Shown here: positions 18,282-25,940 of the stretch, piece after piece
Layout of the letters: every line of letters begins with the position of its first letter
How positions within the stretch are numbered: position 1 is the first letter of the stretch
Source: CAVWQV01 sp963757115
Lineage (GTDB): Bacteria; Pseudomonadota; Alphaproteobacteria; Acetobacterales; Acetobacteraceae
Assembly (NCBI GenBank): GCA_963757115.1
Contig: CAVWQV010000004.1
Span: forward strand, 62,001 to 126,000
Direction of reading: 5' to 3'
Length of the DNA stretch: 64,000 bases
Notes under the pieces: model-generated
Databases searched by the model: none
What the model was told of the DNA's origin: nothing
Seen by the model: the letters and a program-made list of their open reading frames with translations, nothing else
Program-made: the position numbers and the translations under genes

Positions 18282-19168
18282 AGCTCGCCACCTTCAATAT
18301 CAACAACGTCAACAAACGCCTGCCGAACCTGCTCGGCTGGCTTGCCGCATCGTCGCCGGATGTCGTGTGCCTGCAGGAGCTCAAAGCCACGGACCGCGCG
18401 TTTCCCGTGGCGGCCATCAACGAGGCTGGCTACGGCGCGGTCTGGCAGGGCCAGAAGAGCTGGAACGGGGTCGCCATCCTGGCGCGGGGTGCCGATCCGG
18501 TGCTGACCCGCCGTCGGCTGCCGGGAGACCCGGCCGATGCGCAGAGTCGGTACATCGAAGCCGCCGTCAGCGGGGTGCTGGTCGGCTGCATCTACCTGCC
18601 CAACGGCAATCCGCAGCCCGGGCCGAAATTCGAATACAAGCTCGCGTGGTTCGAGCGGCTGATCGCCTACGCCGCCGAACTTCGGGACACCAACCTGCCC
18701 GTGGTGCTGGCCGGCGACTACAACGTGGTGCCGACGGACGCGGACATCTATCCATCGAAATCGTGGGGCAAGAACGCGCTGCTGCAGCCCGAGAGCCGGG
18801 CCGCGTTTCGCCGCCTGCTGGACGAGGGCTGGACCGACGCGATCCGCGCCCGCCATCCCGTCGGGCCGATCTACACCTTCTGGGACTATTTGCGGGATCG
18901 GTGGTCGCGCGACGCGGGGCTCCGCCTCGACCACATCCTGCTGAGCCCGTCGATTGCCGGGCGCCTCCTCGATGCCGGGGTCGATCGCCAGGTGCGCGGC
19001 GAGCCCAACGCCAGCGATCACGCGCCGGCGTGGGTGATCCTAGAGGAGCCGCCGAGCGAGCGGCGCAGATCGGTCAGAACAGTGACTAGTGCACTTGGCC
19101 CCCGGTCAGGAGCCAACAAGGAGGAGATACGGGCCAAAGGACCGGCCCGTTGCTCTCAAGAGTGCTGA
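18278..19168 (+). CDS. xth: Exodeoxyribonuclease III-type AP endonuclease
   Basis: This EEP-fold nuclease has all family motifs: LATFNINNVNKRLPNLLGWL (Asn), DVVCLQELKATD (catalytic Glu), GVAILARG, VGCIYLPNGNP (Tyr), VLAGDYNVVPTDADIY (Asp, Asn), YTFWDYLRDRWSRDAGLRLD and LDHILLS, and the final NASDHAPAWV (Asp-His). It starts at GTG 18278, overlapping the SRAP stop. The family normally ends soon after SDHAPAWV; here about 35 extra residues follow, ending 13 bases inside the convergent neighbour, so the tail may be accidental read-through. Role: cutting abasic sites in base excision repair. Confidence 0.92.
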   Translation: MKLATFNINNVNKRLPNLLGWLAASSPDVVCLQELKATDRAFPVAAINEAGYGAVWQGQKSWNGVAILARGADPVLTRRRLPGDPADAQSRYIEAAVSGVLVGCIYLPNGNPQPGPKFEYKLAWFERLIAYAAELRDTNLPVVLAGDYNVVPTDADIYPSKSWGKNALLQPESRAAFRRLLDEGWTDAIRARHPVGPIYTFWDYLRDRWSRDAGLRLDHILLSPSIAGRLLDAGVDRQVRGEPNASDHAPAWVILEEPPSERRRSVRTVTSALGPRSGANKEEIRAKGPARCSQEC

Positions 19169-20050
19169 GCCAACAAAGCTACCCCGGCCTTGGCGTAAGT
19201 ATCAATTACGACCTCACTGCCAACCTTACCGACATGCAAGCTGTTTTGTGCGGTAAACGGAGGGTTCCGGTCGATCGTGAGACTGAGCTTGTCAATCACC
19301 CGGTTATGTGAGTAGATCGACAGAATGTCGTTCTTATAGCTGTACGAGTCGGCGTTTGCGAGGCCGAGCAAATCAATTTCGCCGTGGTAGCCAGCGTCAA
19401 CCGAGCCAGTAAACGCAGTCGGCTTGTCGAGCTGCAGGGTTTCCGTGTCGTTGGCAGTTAAATTTAAAGCGTTGCCCACTAATGTGACGTGCTCGTTGCT
19501 AACTGAACCCCCGAACTCCAAAAAACCACTAGCAGCCTGTCTTATTCCGACGTTTATGCTCCCCAGTCCGACTACGTCGGAAATCGATTACCGTGTGCAA
19601 GGCTGCGGTTTGAGCGCCGCTTAGCACTACGACCGAATTTTGTCCGCCGATTACGTCAAAGCTGTCTGGCATATTCATGCTAGCGAACAAGGTGGTGTGC
19701 GCCCCAAGGTATACGGTGTCCGTGTGACCAAATGAACCACCTTGGTCGTTCAAACTCAGGGTAGAGTAACCGGTCGGCAAATAGTACGTGGCTGGCCCGG
19801 CATTTGGCAGCGCCCGATCAATCAGCAGCGAGCCGTTTTGCAGAACGAAAAAATAGGGCTGCGGGTTGAGGTTATACAAGTAAGTGCCAAGCACCAGCGT
19901 GTCTCCGGCCAACGCGTTGCCGGTTACCGTCATCACTCCGCCGCTGTACATACTTAACTGGTCGCCGGGCTGCGGCGCTCCCGATGGTGACCAATCCCGC
20001 GAGTTGCTGGCGTAGTTGTTTCCACCACCCATCCACGTTCGTGCTACCAT
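19156..20050 (-). CDS. Surface or secreted beta-strand protein, unknown function (one frame break)
   Basis: The first part (20050 to about 19581) starts MVARTWMGGGNNYASNSRDW, with a WSPSGAPQPGDQLSMYSGG segment as in autotransporter-like and type I-secreted proteins of this bacterial group. It is rich in Asn, Gly, Thr and Ser with short beta strands. The frame then moves by one base (after TVIDF), and the rest continues SDVVGLGSINVG, HVTLVGNALNLTANDTETL and ends AKAGVALLAQHS. Joined length is about 297 residues. Base composition is clearly AT-richer than its neighbours. No signal peptide is visible, which fits type I export. The family is not recognised. Confidence 0.6.
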
Positions 20051-20363
20051 TTGAACTTCCTGTTATTCTTGTCCTAAAACGATCTTAAAGCCGCACCTCT
20101 GGAAATCAATGGAAAACATGGACAAGATGAAAGAGCTTCAAGCGTAAAATTTGAAGTGACGTTTTTTGCTGAATTCGTCTTTCATCACGTGGTCGGCGCT
20201 GATTAGGAAGCTCTAATTGAAGATTTTGTTGTTGTTCGGTTTGGCTATCACTACGCTGACAACAATGTCGATCACACCGAAGATGCTTACGGCCGTTCGC
20301 AGAAATCGTGTGCGGTACGGCACGCACCGGTCATGTCGGTCTACCTGACTGACGTAAGGTCGC
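20051..20363. other. AT-rich intergenic region upstream of the surface protein gene
   Basis: About 310 bases lie here. Frames on both strands are short and have no conserved features. A TTG at 20217 on the plus strand opens a 44-codon frame beginning LKILLLFGLAITTLTTMS, a possible small membrane peptide, with no clear ribosome site. The left half probably holds the promoter of the minus-strand surface protein. Confidence 0.35.
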
Positions 20364-21554
20364 TCAGAACAGCGACATCTGCCGATCGGGAACCGCGGGC
20401 GAGCCGGGAACGGTGAAGCTTGTGGCGTCCAGCCCTTCGCGGCTCTCGTCCAGGCTCCATTCCCGCGCGGCCCGAGTGAAGCGTCTGAGCAGCAGGTCGG
20501 CATACACGCCGCTCCCGGCGAACCGGTGATGGAACCGCGGATCGTTCAGCGAGCCCGCGCGGGTTTGCCGGATCAGGCTCAGCACGTGCTTGGCCCGCTC
20601 GGGAAAGTGTGTCGCGAGCCAAGCCTCGAACATCTCGCGCAGCTCGTGCGGCAGCCGCAGCAGCACGTAGCCGCCGTGCCTGGCCCCAGCGCGCGAGCAG
20701 GCTTCGAGGATCTTTTCCATCTCGCAATCGTTGAGCCCCGGGATCATGGGGGCCGCCAGCACGCCCACCGGCACGCCGGCCCGCGCCAGCTCCGCGATCG
20801 CCTGCAGCCGGCGCGCCGGCGTCGCCGCGCGCGGCTCCATCCGGCGCGCAAGGGCTGCGTCGAGCGTCGTGACGGAGACATACACTCGGATCAGACGCCG
20901 CTCGGCTAGCCGCCGCAGGATGTCGAGATCGCGCAGCACGCCGGCCGATTTGGTGACGATGCTTACCGGATGGTTGAAGCGATCGAGCACTTCAAGCACC
21001 GATCGGGTCAGCTTGAGCGTGCGCTCGACCGGCTGATAGGGGTCGGTGTTGGAGCCAAGCGCAAGGGTGCGGGCGACATAGCCCGGCTTGCGTAGTGCGG
21101 CCTCCAGCAGTTCGGCGACATCGGGCTTGAAGATCAGCTTGGTCTCGAAGTCGAGCCCCGGCGAGTAGCCGAGATAGGCGTGGGTGGGCCGCGCGTAGCA
21201 GTAGATGCAGCCGTGCTCGCACCCGCGGTAGGGATTGACGGCGCGATCGAAGCCGAGATCGGGGCTGTTGTTCCAACTGATGACGGAACGCGAGGCGTCC
21301 CGCGTCAGGGTCGTCGGCAGCGGCGGCAGCTCGCCGAACTCGGCGGTCAGCGTGCCCCACCCGTCGTCAAACGGTGCGGCGCTCTGCGCATCGAAGCGGA
21401 CCGCAGGGTTGAGCGTGGCGCCACGTCCCTTGCGCGCGAGGGACGGTGAGGCGAGAACGGCTGGCGCCTCGGCTAGACCGGCTTGCGCCAGCGCGGCGAT
21501 CGCGTCCTGGTCCTGGCTGTCGGGGGCCGCTTGCAACTCGTGGACAGGAGGCAT
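20364..21554 (-). CDS. Radical SAM protein, PA0069 / SplB-like family
   Basis: The protein of about 396 residues has the radical SAM cluster motif CEHGCIYCYARPTHAYLG. Flanking blocks are typical of the PA0069 family: SRSVISWNNSPDLGFDRAVN before, then LDFETKLIFKPDVAELLEAAL, LGSNTDPYQPVERTLKLTR, VSIVTKSAGVLRDLD and RVYVSVTTLDAALARRMEPR. The family resembles spore photoproduct lyase but its substrate is not known. The ATG at 21554 starts MPPVHELQ; an in-frame ATG at 21581 would add nine residues. Confidence 0.87.
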   Translation of the reverse strand: MPPVHELQAAPDSQDQDAIAALAQAGLAEAPAVLASPSLARKGRGATLNPAVRFDAQSAAPFDDGWGTLTAEFGELPPLPTTLTRDASRSVISWNNSPDLGFDRAVNPYRGCEHGCIYCYARPTHAYLGYSPGLDFETKLIFKPDVAELLEAALRKPGYVARTLALGSNTDPYQPVERTLKLTRSVLEVLDRFNHPVSIVTKSAGVLRDLDILRRLAERRLIRVYVSVTTLDAALARRMEPRAATPARRLQAIAELARAGVPVGVLAAPMIPGLNDCEMEKILEACSRAGARHGGYVLLRLPHELREMFEAWLATHFPERAKHVLSLIRQTRAGSLNDPRFHHRFAGSGVYADLLLRRFTRAAREWSLDESREGLDATSFTVPGSPAVPDRQMSLF

Positions 21555-21679
21555 GTTGTTCCCCTTCCGTTCGACCCACATTTGCAGGAGCGCCGCGGGC
21601 GGTCAAGAACAATGAGCGAACAACTTGAACCGGGGCGGGTGGGGCCAATTTCATGGCTCCGCGGGGTTGGGAAGCAGGC

Positions 21680-22822
21680 ATGAGCGACGTGTTGGGGCGG
21701 ATCGGCGAAGCGTTGCTGATGGCATTCGGAATGTTCTGGCAGGTCGGGTGGAGCCTGGTGCTCGGCTTCGGTATCTCCGCCGTGTTGCAGGCGGTGGTCT
21801 CGAAGGAGAGCATGGTCGCGGCACTGGGCCGCGACGGCCCGCGCGAGATCGCCTTGGCGACGGCGGCGGGGGCGGCGAGCTCCAGTTGCTCCTACGCCTC
21901 CGCCTCGGTCAGCCGTACCCTGTTCAAGAAAGGGGCGGCGCTGATCCCGAGCCTCGCCTTCATTTTTGCATCCACCAATCTGGTCGCCGAACTAGGGATC
22001 GTCCTTTACCTGCTGATGGGCTGGCAATTCATGGCCGGCGAGTGGATCGGCGGCGTGGTGCTCGTGGTCATCTTGAGCCTGCTGGTGCGGCTGACCTATC
22101 CGGCGCGCCTGGTGGAGGCCGCCCGCCGCCATCCGGAGGCAGGCGGCGGGCACGAGCACGGCGACATGGCAGCGGAGGGTGGCAGCGTGTGGGACAAGCT
22201 GTCGCGCCGTGACACGTGGGTGCAAGTTGCGCAGAGCTTCGCGATGGACTGGTCGATGCTGTGGAAGGATCTGCTGCTCGGCTTCCTCATCGCCGGCGCG
22301 CTGTCCGTCTTCGTGCCGGACGGGGTCTGGCAGGCGTTGTTCGTCAAGGGGGCGAGCCCCTGGGTGCAAGTTCCGGCGAACGCATTGCTCGGGCCGATCG
22401 TCGCCGTGCTCTCCTTCGTCTGCTCGATCGGCAACGTGCCGATGGCCGCGGTGCTCTGGGGTGCAGGCGTCAGCTTCGGCGGGGTGCTTGCCTTCCTGTA
22501 CGCCGACCTCATCGTGCTGCCGCTGCTTGACGTGTACCGGCGCTACTACGGCTGGAAGATGGCCGCCTACATCGCCGGCGTGTTCTACGCGACAATGGTG
22601 GTCTCCGCGCTGTTGATGGACGTGGCGTTCAGCGCGCTCGGCTGGGTTCCCGGCCACCGCCCGGACGTGCATGCGGAGATGGTCCACTTCTCGCTGAACT
22701 ACACGTTCTGGCTCAACGTGGCGTTCGCTCTCCTGGCGGCCTGGCTGTTCGTACTGGCGCGCCGGCATCCGATGCAAAGCGGCCATTGCGAGCACCACGG
22801 ACACAGCGCCCACCATCACTGA
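21680..22822 (+). CDS. Permease of the YraQ/ArsP (DUF318) family
   Basis: The protein of about 380 residues has roughly eight to ten membrane helices. The family signatures occur twice as expected: SCSYASASVSRTLFKKGAAL with IPSLAFIFASTNLVAELGIV in the first half, and CSIGNVPMAAVLWGAGVSFG with GVLAFLYADLIVLPLLDVYR in the second. The central loop has a His/Glu-rich segment, and the C-terminus ends CEHHGHSAHHH, a likely metal-binding tail. Some relatives export organoarsenicals, but the substrate here is unknown. ATG at 21680 begins MSDVLGRIGEALLMAFG. Confidence 0.86.
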   Translation: MSDVLGRIGEALLMAFGMFWQVGWSLVLGFGISAVLQAVVSKESMVAALGRDGPREIALATAAGAASSSCSYASASVSRTLFKKGAALIPSLAFIFASTNLVAELGIVLYLLMGWQFMAGEWIGGVVLVVILSLLVRLTYPARLVEAARRHPEAGGGHEHGDMAAEGGSVWDKLSRRDTWVQVAQSFAMDWSMLWKDLLLGFLIAGALSVFVPDGVWQALFVKGASPWVQVPANALLGPIVAVLSFVCSIGNVPMAAVLWGAGVSFGGVLAFLYADLIVLPLLDVYRRYYGWKMAAYIAGVFYATMVVSALLMDVAFSALGWVPGHRPDVHAEMVHFSLNYTFWLNVAFALLAAWLFVLARRHPMQSGHCEHHGHSAHHH

Positions 22823-23016
22823 CGCGGCACCTCGTTCTCCGCTGTGCGTGAGCGAGCGAGCCGCTCGAACCGGCTGTTATTCGGCTTGCGCCTGCGTTAC
22901 CCTCCCCGTGCCACTTCGAAACAATGCTTGTCCGCAAGCGCATCGCCGCCGATCGCGCTCCGACAAGCTCCGAAGCTGGCGTGGACCGGCGACCACCAAA
23001 CTCAAGGAGACGCGCG
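22823..23016. other. Promoter region of the nitrile hydratase operon
   Basis: These 194 bases hold no gene. The last bases carry the strong ribosome site AAGGAGA (23004-23010) seven bases before the alpha-subunit ATG. No riboswitch-like structure (for cobalamin or cobalt) was recognised by eye. Confidence 0.4.
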
Positions 23017-23631
23017 ATGGCGCACGAGCACCACGAGGCCCCGCTTTCGGATACGGCGCTTAGGGTCAAGGCGATCGAATCCCTGCTGGTGGAGAAGGGC
23101 CTCGTCGACCCGGCGGCCCTCGAGGCGATCGTGGATGCGTATGAGACGAAGATCGGGCCGCATAACGGTGCACGCGTAGTGGCAAAGGCGTGGACTGACC
23201 CCGCTTACAAGGCGCGGCTACTCGCCGACGCGACGGCGGCCATCGCCGAACTCGGCTACAGCGGCGTCCAGGGCGAGGACATGGTCGTCGTTGAGAACAC
23301 GCCCGAAATCCACAACATGGTCGTCTGCACGCTTTGCTCGTGTTATCCCTGGCCGACCTTGGGCTTGCCGCCGAATTGGTACAAGTCCGCACCCTATCGA
23401 TCTCGCGCCGTGATCGATCCGCGCGGCGTGTTGCGGGAGTTCGGCGTCGAGCTGCCCGACAGCGCGCAGATCCGCGTGTGGGACAGCAATGCCGAGTTGC
23501 GCTATCTCGTGCTGCCGATGCGGCCGCCCGGGACCGAGTCGCTGAGTGAGGAGGAGCTGCGGGCTTTGGTCACGCGCAACTCGATGATCGGCACCGGGCT
23601 GGCGTCGGCGTCGACCGGAGGCGTGCGATGA
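23017..23631 (+). CDS. nthA: Nitrile hydratase alpha subunit, cobalt type
   Basis: The 204-residue subunit hydrates nitriles to amides. The metal site VCTLCSC has Cys104, Cys107, Ser108 and Cys109; Thr between the first two cysteines marks the cobalt type (iron enzymes have Ser). It continues YPWPTLGLPPNWYKSAPYRS, then VLREFGVELPDSAQIRVWDS and RYLVLPMRPPGTE. The ATG at 23017 has AAGGAGA upstream. Its stop overlaps the next gene (ATGA), the first of a coupled set: alpha, beta N-part, beta C-part, activator. Thiocyanate hydrolase gamma subunits are homologous, so substrate is not proven by sequence. Confidence 0.95.
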   Translation: MAHEHHEAPLSDTALRVKAIESLLVEKGLVDPAALEAIVDAYETKIGPHNGARVVAKAWTDPAYKARLLADATAAIAELGYSGVQGEDMVVVENTPEIHNMVVCTLCSCYPWPTLGLPPNWYKSAPYRSRAVIDPRGVLREFGVELPDSAQIRVWDSNAELRYLVLPMRPPGTESLSEEELRALVTRNSMIGTGLASASTGGVR

Positions 23632-23939
23632 ACGGCGTGCACGATCTCGGCGGCATGCATGGCATGGGGCCGATCAATCCCGAGCCAAACGAGCCGGTGT
23701 TCCACGAAGATTGGGAGCGGCGGATGTTCGGCTTGTTCTTCGGCGTGTTTGCCGGCGGGCATTTCAACGTCGATGAGTTCCGCTACGGCATCGAGCGAAT
23801 GTCTCCCGCCGAATATCTCCAATCCTCCTACTACGAGCACTGGCTGCATTCGATCGAGAGCATCCTGGTCGAAAAAGGCGTGCTGCGGCCGGAGGAGATC
23901 AGTGCCCGCATGGCGCAGCTTGCCAAGGAGGCCGCGTGA
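23628..23939 (+). CDS. nthB: Nitrile hydratase beta subunit, N-terminal part
   Basis: This 103-residue product covers only the N-terminal half of a usual beta subunit: the start MNGVHDLGGMHGMGPINPEP, NEPVFHEDWERRMFGLFFGV, then SPAEYLQSSYYEHWLHSIES and GVLRPEEISARM. It stops after AKEAA at 23939, where the normal protein enters its linker. ATG 23628 overlaps the alpha-subunit stop (ATGA). The rest of the beta subunit is encoded from the overlapping start that follows, one frame away. Either it is a truly split subunit, or a single base is missing before TGATG. Confidence 0.88.
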   Translation: MNGVHDLGGMHGMGPINPEPNEPVFHEDWERRMFGLFFGVFAGGHFNVDEFRYGIERMSPAEYLQSSYYEHWLHSIESILVEKGVLRPEEISARMAQLAKEAA

Positions 23940-24295
23940 TGCCCGCGCTTTCCCTCGACCAGGTCGATGGCCTGCTGAAGACGGGCGCGTCAGCACGGCT
24001 CGACGCAAAGGCCGAACCGCGCTTCCGTCCGGGCGACCGCGTTTCGGTGCGCAACATCAACCCCCCGACGCATACGCGGCTGCCCCGCTACATCCGGGGC
24101 AAGGAAGGCATCGTGGAGCAGGATTACGGCGTGTTCTGCTTCAACGACACCAACGCTCACGGACAGGGTCACAAGCCGCAGCATGTCTACAGCGTGCGCT
24201 TTACGCTTCGGGCCTTGTGGGGCGAGCAGGCTTCGGAGCGGGACAGCTTCTACCTCGACCTGTTCGACGACTATCTCGAGCCGGCGTCGGCTTGA
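23936..24295 (+). CDS. nthB: Nitrile hydratase beta subunit, C-terminal part
   Basis: The product of about 118 residues starts at GTG 23936 or ATG 23939 (GTGATG), overlapping the preceding stop. It contains the linker helix SLDQVDGLLKTGASARLDAK and the SH3-like beta barrel of the beta subunit: RFRPGDRVSVRNINPPTHTR, LPRYIRGKEGIVEQDYGVF, NDTNAHGQGHKPQHVYSVRF and LWGEQASERDSFYLDLFDDY. Together with the upstream part all domains of a normal beta subunit are present. The same two-part arrangement is known in thiocyanate hydrolase (alpha and beta chains) and in three-chain nitrile hydratases. Confidence 0.88.
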   Translation: MMPALSLDQVDGLLKTGASARLDAKAEPRFRPGDRVSVRNINPPTHTRLPRYIRGKEGIVEQDYGVFCFNDTNAHGQGHKPQHVYSVRFTLRALWGEQASERDSFYLDLFDDYLEPASA

Positions 24296-24298
24296 TCC

Positions 24299-24664
24299 AT
24301 GAGCACACCCGGGCTCCCGAGCCATGAAGGAATGCCGCCGATCCCGCTCGACGAGGCGGGCCCGGTGTTCAATGAGCCGTGGGAAGCGCAAGCCTTCGCC
24401 ATCGTGCTCTCGTTGTATCAGCGCAACCACTTCACCTGGCCGGAGTGGGTCGAGGTGTTGAGTGGCGAGATCCGCGACGCCGAACGGCATGGCGACCCCG
24501 GAGGCTCCTATTACCGGCACTGGCTGCGTGCGCTGGAAAAGCTGCTTGCCGCGAAGCAGTTGGCCGGACGGGCGGAGCTCGGTGCGCGGAAAGCCGAGTT
24601 GGAGGCGAACCCACCGGACCGTCATGCCCATGCGGGGCGGCGCGAACCGGTGGCGGTCGGGTAG
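24299..24664 (+). CDS. Nitrile hydratase accessory/activator protein
   Basis: The 121-residue protein is homologous to the N-terminal part of the beta subunit and to small activators (P14K-like) that bring cobalt to the alpha subunit: EAGPVFNEPWEAQAFAIVLS, HFTWPEWVEVLSGEIRDAER, GGSYYRHWLRALEKLLAAKQ and the C-terminal ELGARKAELE. The His-containing tail PDRHAHAGRREP could bind metal. It starts three bases after the stop of the beta C-part and closes the operon. Confidence 0.88.
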   Translation: MSTPGLPSHEGMPPIPLDEAGPVFNEPWEAQAFAIVLSLYQRNHFTWPEWVEVLSGEIRDAERHGDPGGSYYRHWLRALEKLLAAKQLAGRAELGARKAELEANPPDRHAHAGRREPVAVG

Positions 24665-24708
24665 AACGCGCTCGCAGGCGTGCGGCCTGACCTCACGCGG
24701 CCGGGCGC

Positions 24709-25371
24709 GTGCTGAGCGTCGTTATCCCGGTGCTGGACGCTGCATCCGTGCTCGGCCCGACCTTGGACGCGGTGGCCGGGTCGCCCACCAGCGAGGTGGT
24801 GGTGGTCGACGCGGGCAGCACGGACGGCACGGTGGGGTTGGCGTCGTCGCGCGGAGGCCGCGTCGTCCGCTCGGCGCGCGGCCGCGGCACCCAGATCGCG
24901 GCCGGGATCGCCGCCGCACGGCTCCCTTGGCTCTTGCTGTTGCATGCCGACACGGTGCTCGGCTCGGGTTGGCGGGGTGCCGCGCTCACACACATGCGAA
25001 CCGGCGAAGGATCGGCCGGCTTTTTTCGCTTTGCGCTCGATAGCAAGGATAGTCGCGCGCGCAGGCTGGAACGCCGGGTCGCATGGCGGTGTCGGGCGCT
25101 GGCACTCCCCTATGGTGACCAGGGATTGCTGATCCACCGCGCTCTGCTGGAGGCGGCGGGTGGGATGCGCCCGCTGCCGTTGATGGAAGATGTGGATCTC
25201 GTCTGCCGCATCGGCCGGGGGCGTTTGCGGGCGCTGGACGCCCCGGCGGTGACATCCGCCGCCAAATGGGAGCGGGACGGCTGGCGACGGCGCAGCGCCC
25301 GCAACGTCCTGTGCCTGTCGTTATATTTCGCCGGCTTGCCGCCGAAGCTTATCGCGCGGCTCTACGGGTGA
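24709..25371 (+). CDS. rSAM/selenodomain-associated glycosyltransferase, TIGR04283 type
   Basis: The 220-residue family 2-type glycosyltransferase starts at GTG 24709 (LSVVIPVLDAASVLGPTLDA). It has VVVVDAGSTDGT, RGRGTQIAAG, the divalent-metal motif LLLHADTVLG, then YGDQGLLIHRALLEAAGG and MEDVDLVCRIGR, all typical of TIGR04283. The C-terminal helix SARNVLCLSLYFAGLPPKLI is also a family mark. The stop overlaps the next start (GTGA), coupling it to its usual partner, the TIGR04282 transferase. The sugar and acceptor are unknown. Confidence 0.88.
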   Translation: MLSVVIPVLDAASVLGPTLDAVAGSPTSEVVVVDAGSTDGTVGLASSRGGRVVRSARGRGTQIAAGIAAARLPWLLLLHADTVLGSGWRGAALTHMRTGEGSAGFFRFALDSKDSRARRLERRVAWRCRALALPYGDQGLLIHRALLEAAGGMRPLPLMEDVDLVCRIGRGRLRALDAPAVTSAAKWERDGWRRRSARNVLCLSLYFAGLPPKLIARLYG

Positions 25372-25940
25372 GGGATACCGTCATCGTCTTCGCACGCGCG
25401 CCGCGGCTCGGCGCGGTCAAGCGGCGGCTCGCGCGAGACGTCGGAGCGCGCACGGCACTTCGCTTTCACCTCGCAACCTTGGGCCGGCTCGCGCGCGCGC
25501 TCCACGCCGACCGGCGGTTCCGGACTTATCTCGCGGCGACACCCGACCGCGTTCGCTTCCGAATGTCGGTGCCGTTGCCGCGCATCGGTCAGGGGCAAGG
25601 CGATCTCGGCCGACGGATGCACCGGGTGTGCGGGCAGTTCGCGCGCGGGCGCGTCGCGATCGTCGGCAGCGACATCCCGTGCGCGGGTTCGCGCGATCTT
25701 GCCGCCGCCTTCGCCGCCTTGGGCCGGGCCGACGCGGTGTTCGGACCGGCCGAGGACGGCGGCTACTGGCTGGTTGCGCTCGGACCACGCCGGCCCGCGC
25801 GACCCTTCGCTTGTGTGCGGTGGTCGAGTGAACACGCGCTCGCCGATACGCTAGCGAACTTCAAGAGTCGCCGGGTCGCCTTTGTGCGAAGATTGCAGGA
25901 TGTGGACAGCGGGGCGGATCTGGCGAAGCTGCGCCGATGA
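25368..25940 (+). CDS. rSAM/selenodomain-associated transferase, TIGR04282 / DUF2064 type
   Basis: The 190-residue protein starts at GTG 25368. Motifs are VIVFARAPRLGAVKRRLARD (nucleotide-sugar binding start), QGQGDLGRRMHRVCGQF, IVGSDIPCAG, then FGPAEDGGYWLVAL and VRWSSEHALADTLAN, all typical of DUF2064. It is coupled by GTGA to the TIGR04283 gene and by ATGA to the ClC gene. In cyanobacteria the pair is linked to arsenosugar formation, but no radical SAM arsenosugar enzyme is next to it here. Confidence 0.87.
   Translation: MRDTVIVFARAPRLGAVKRRLARDVGARTALRFHLATLGRLARALHADRRFRTYLAATPDRVRFRMSVPLPRIGQGQGDLGRRMHRVCGQFARGRVAIVGSDIPCAGSRDLAAAFAALGRADAVFGPAEDGGYWLVALGPRRPARPFACVRWSSEHALADTLANFKSRRVAFVRRLQDVDSGADLAKLRR

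Noticed and set aside
20217..20351. 44-codon frame from TTG on the plus strand starting LKILLLFGLAITT
   Set aside because: The hydrophobic start is suggestive, but there is no ribosome site and no support from neighbours, so it is only mentioned in the intergenic entry.
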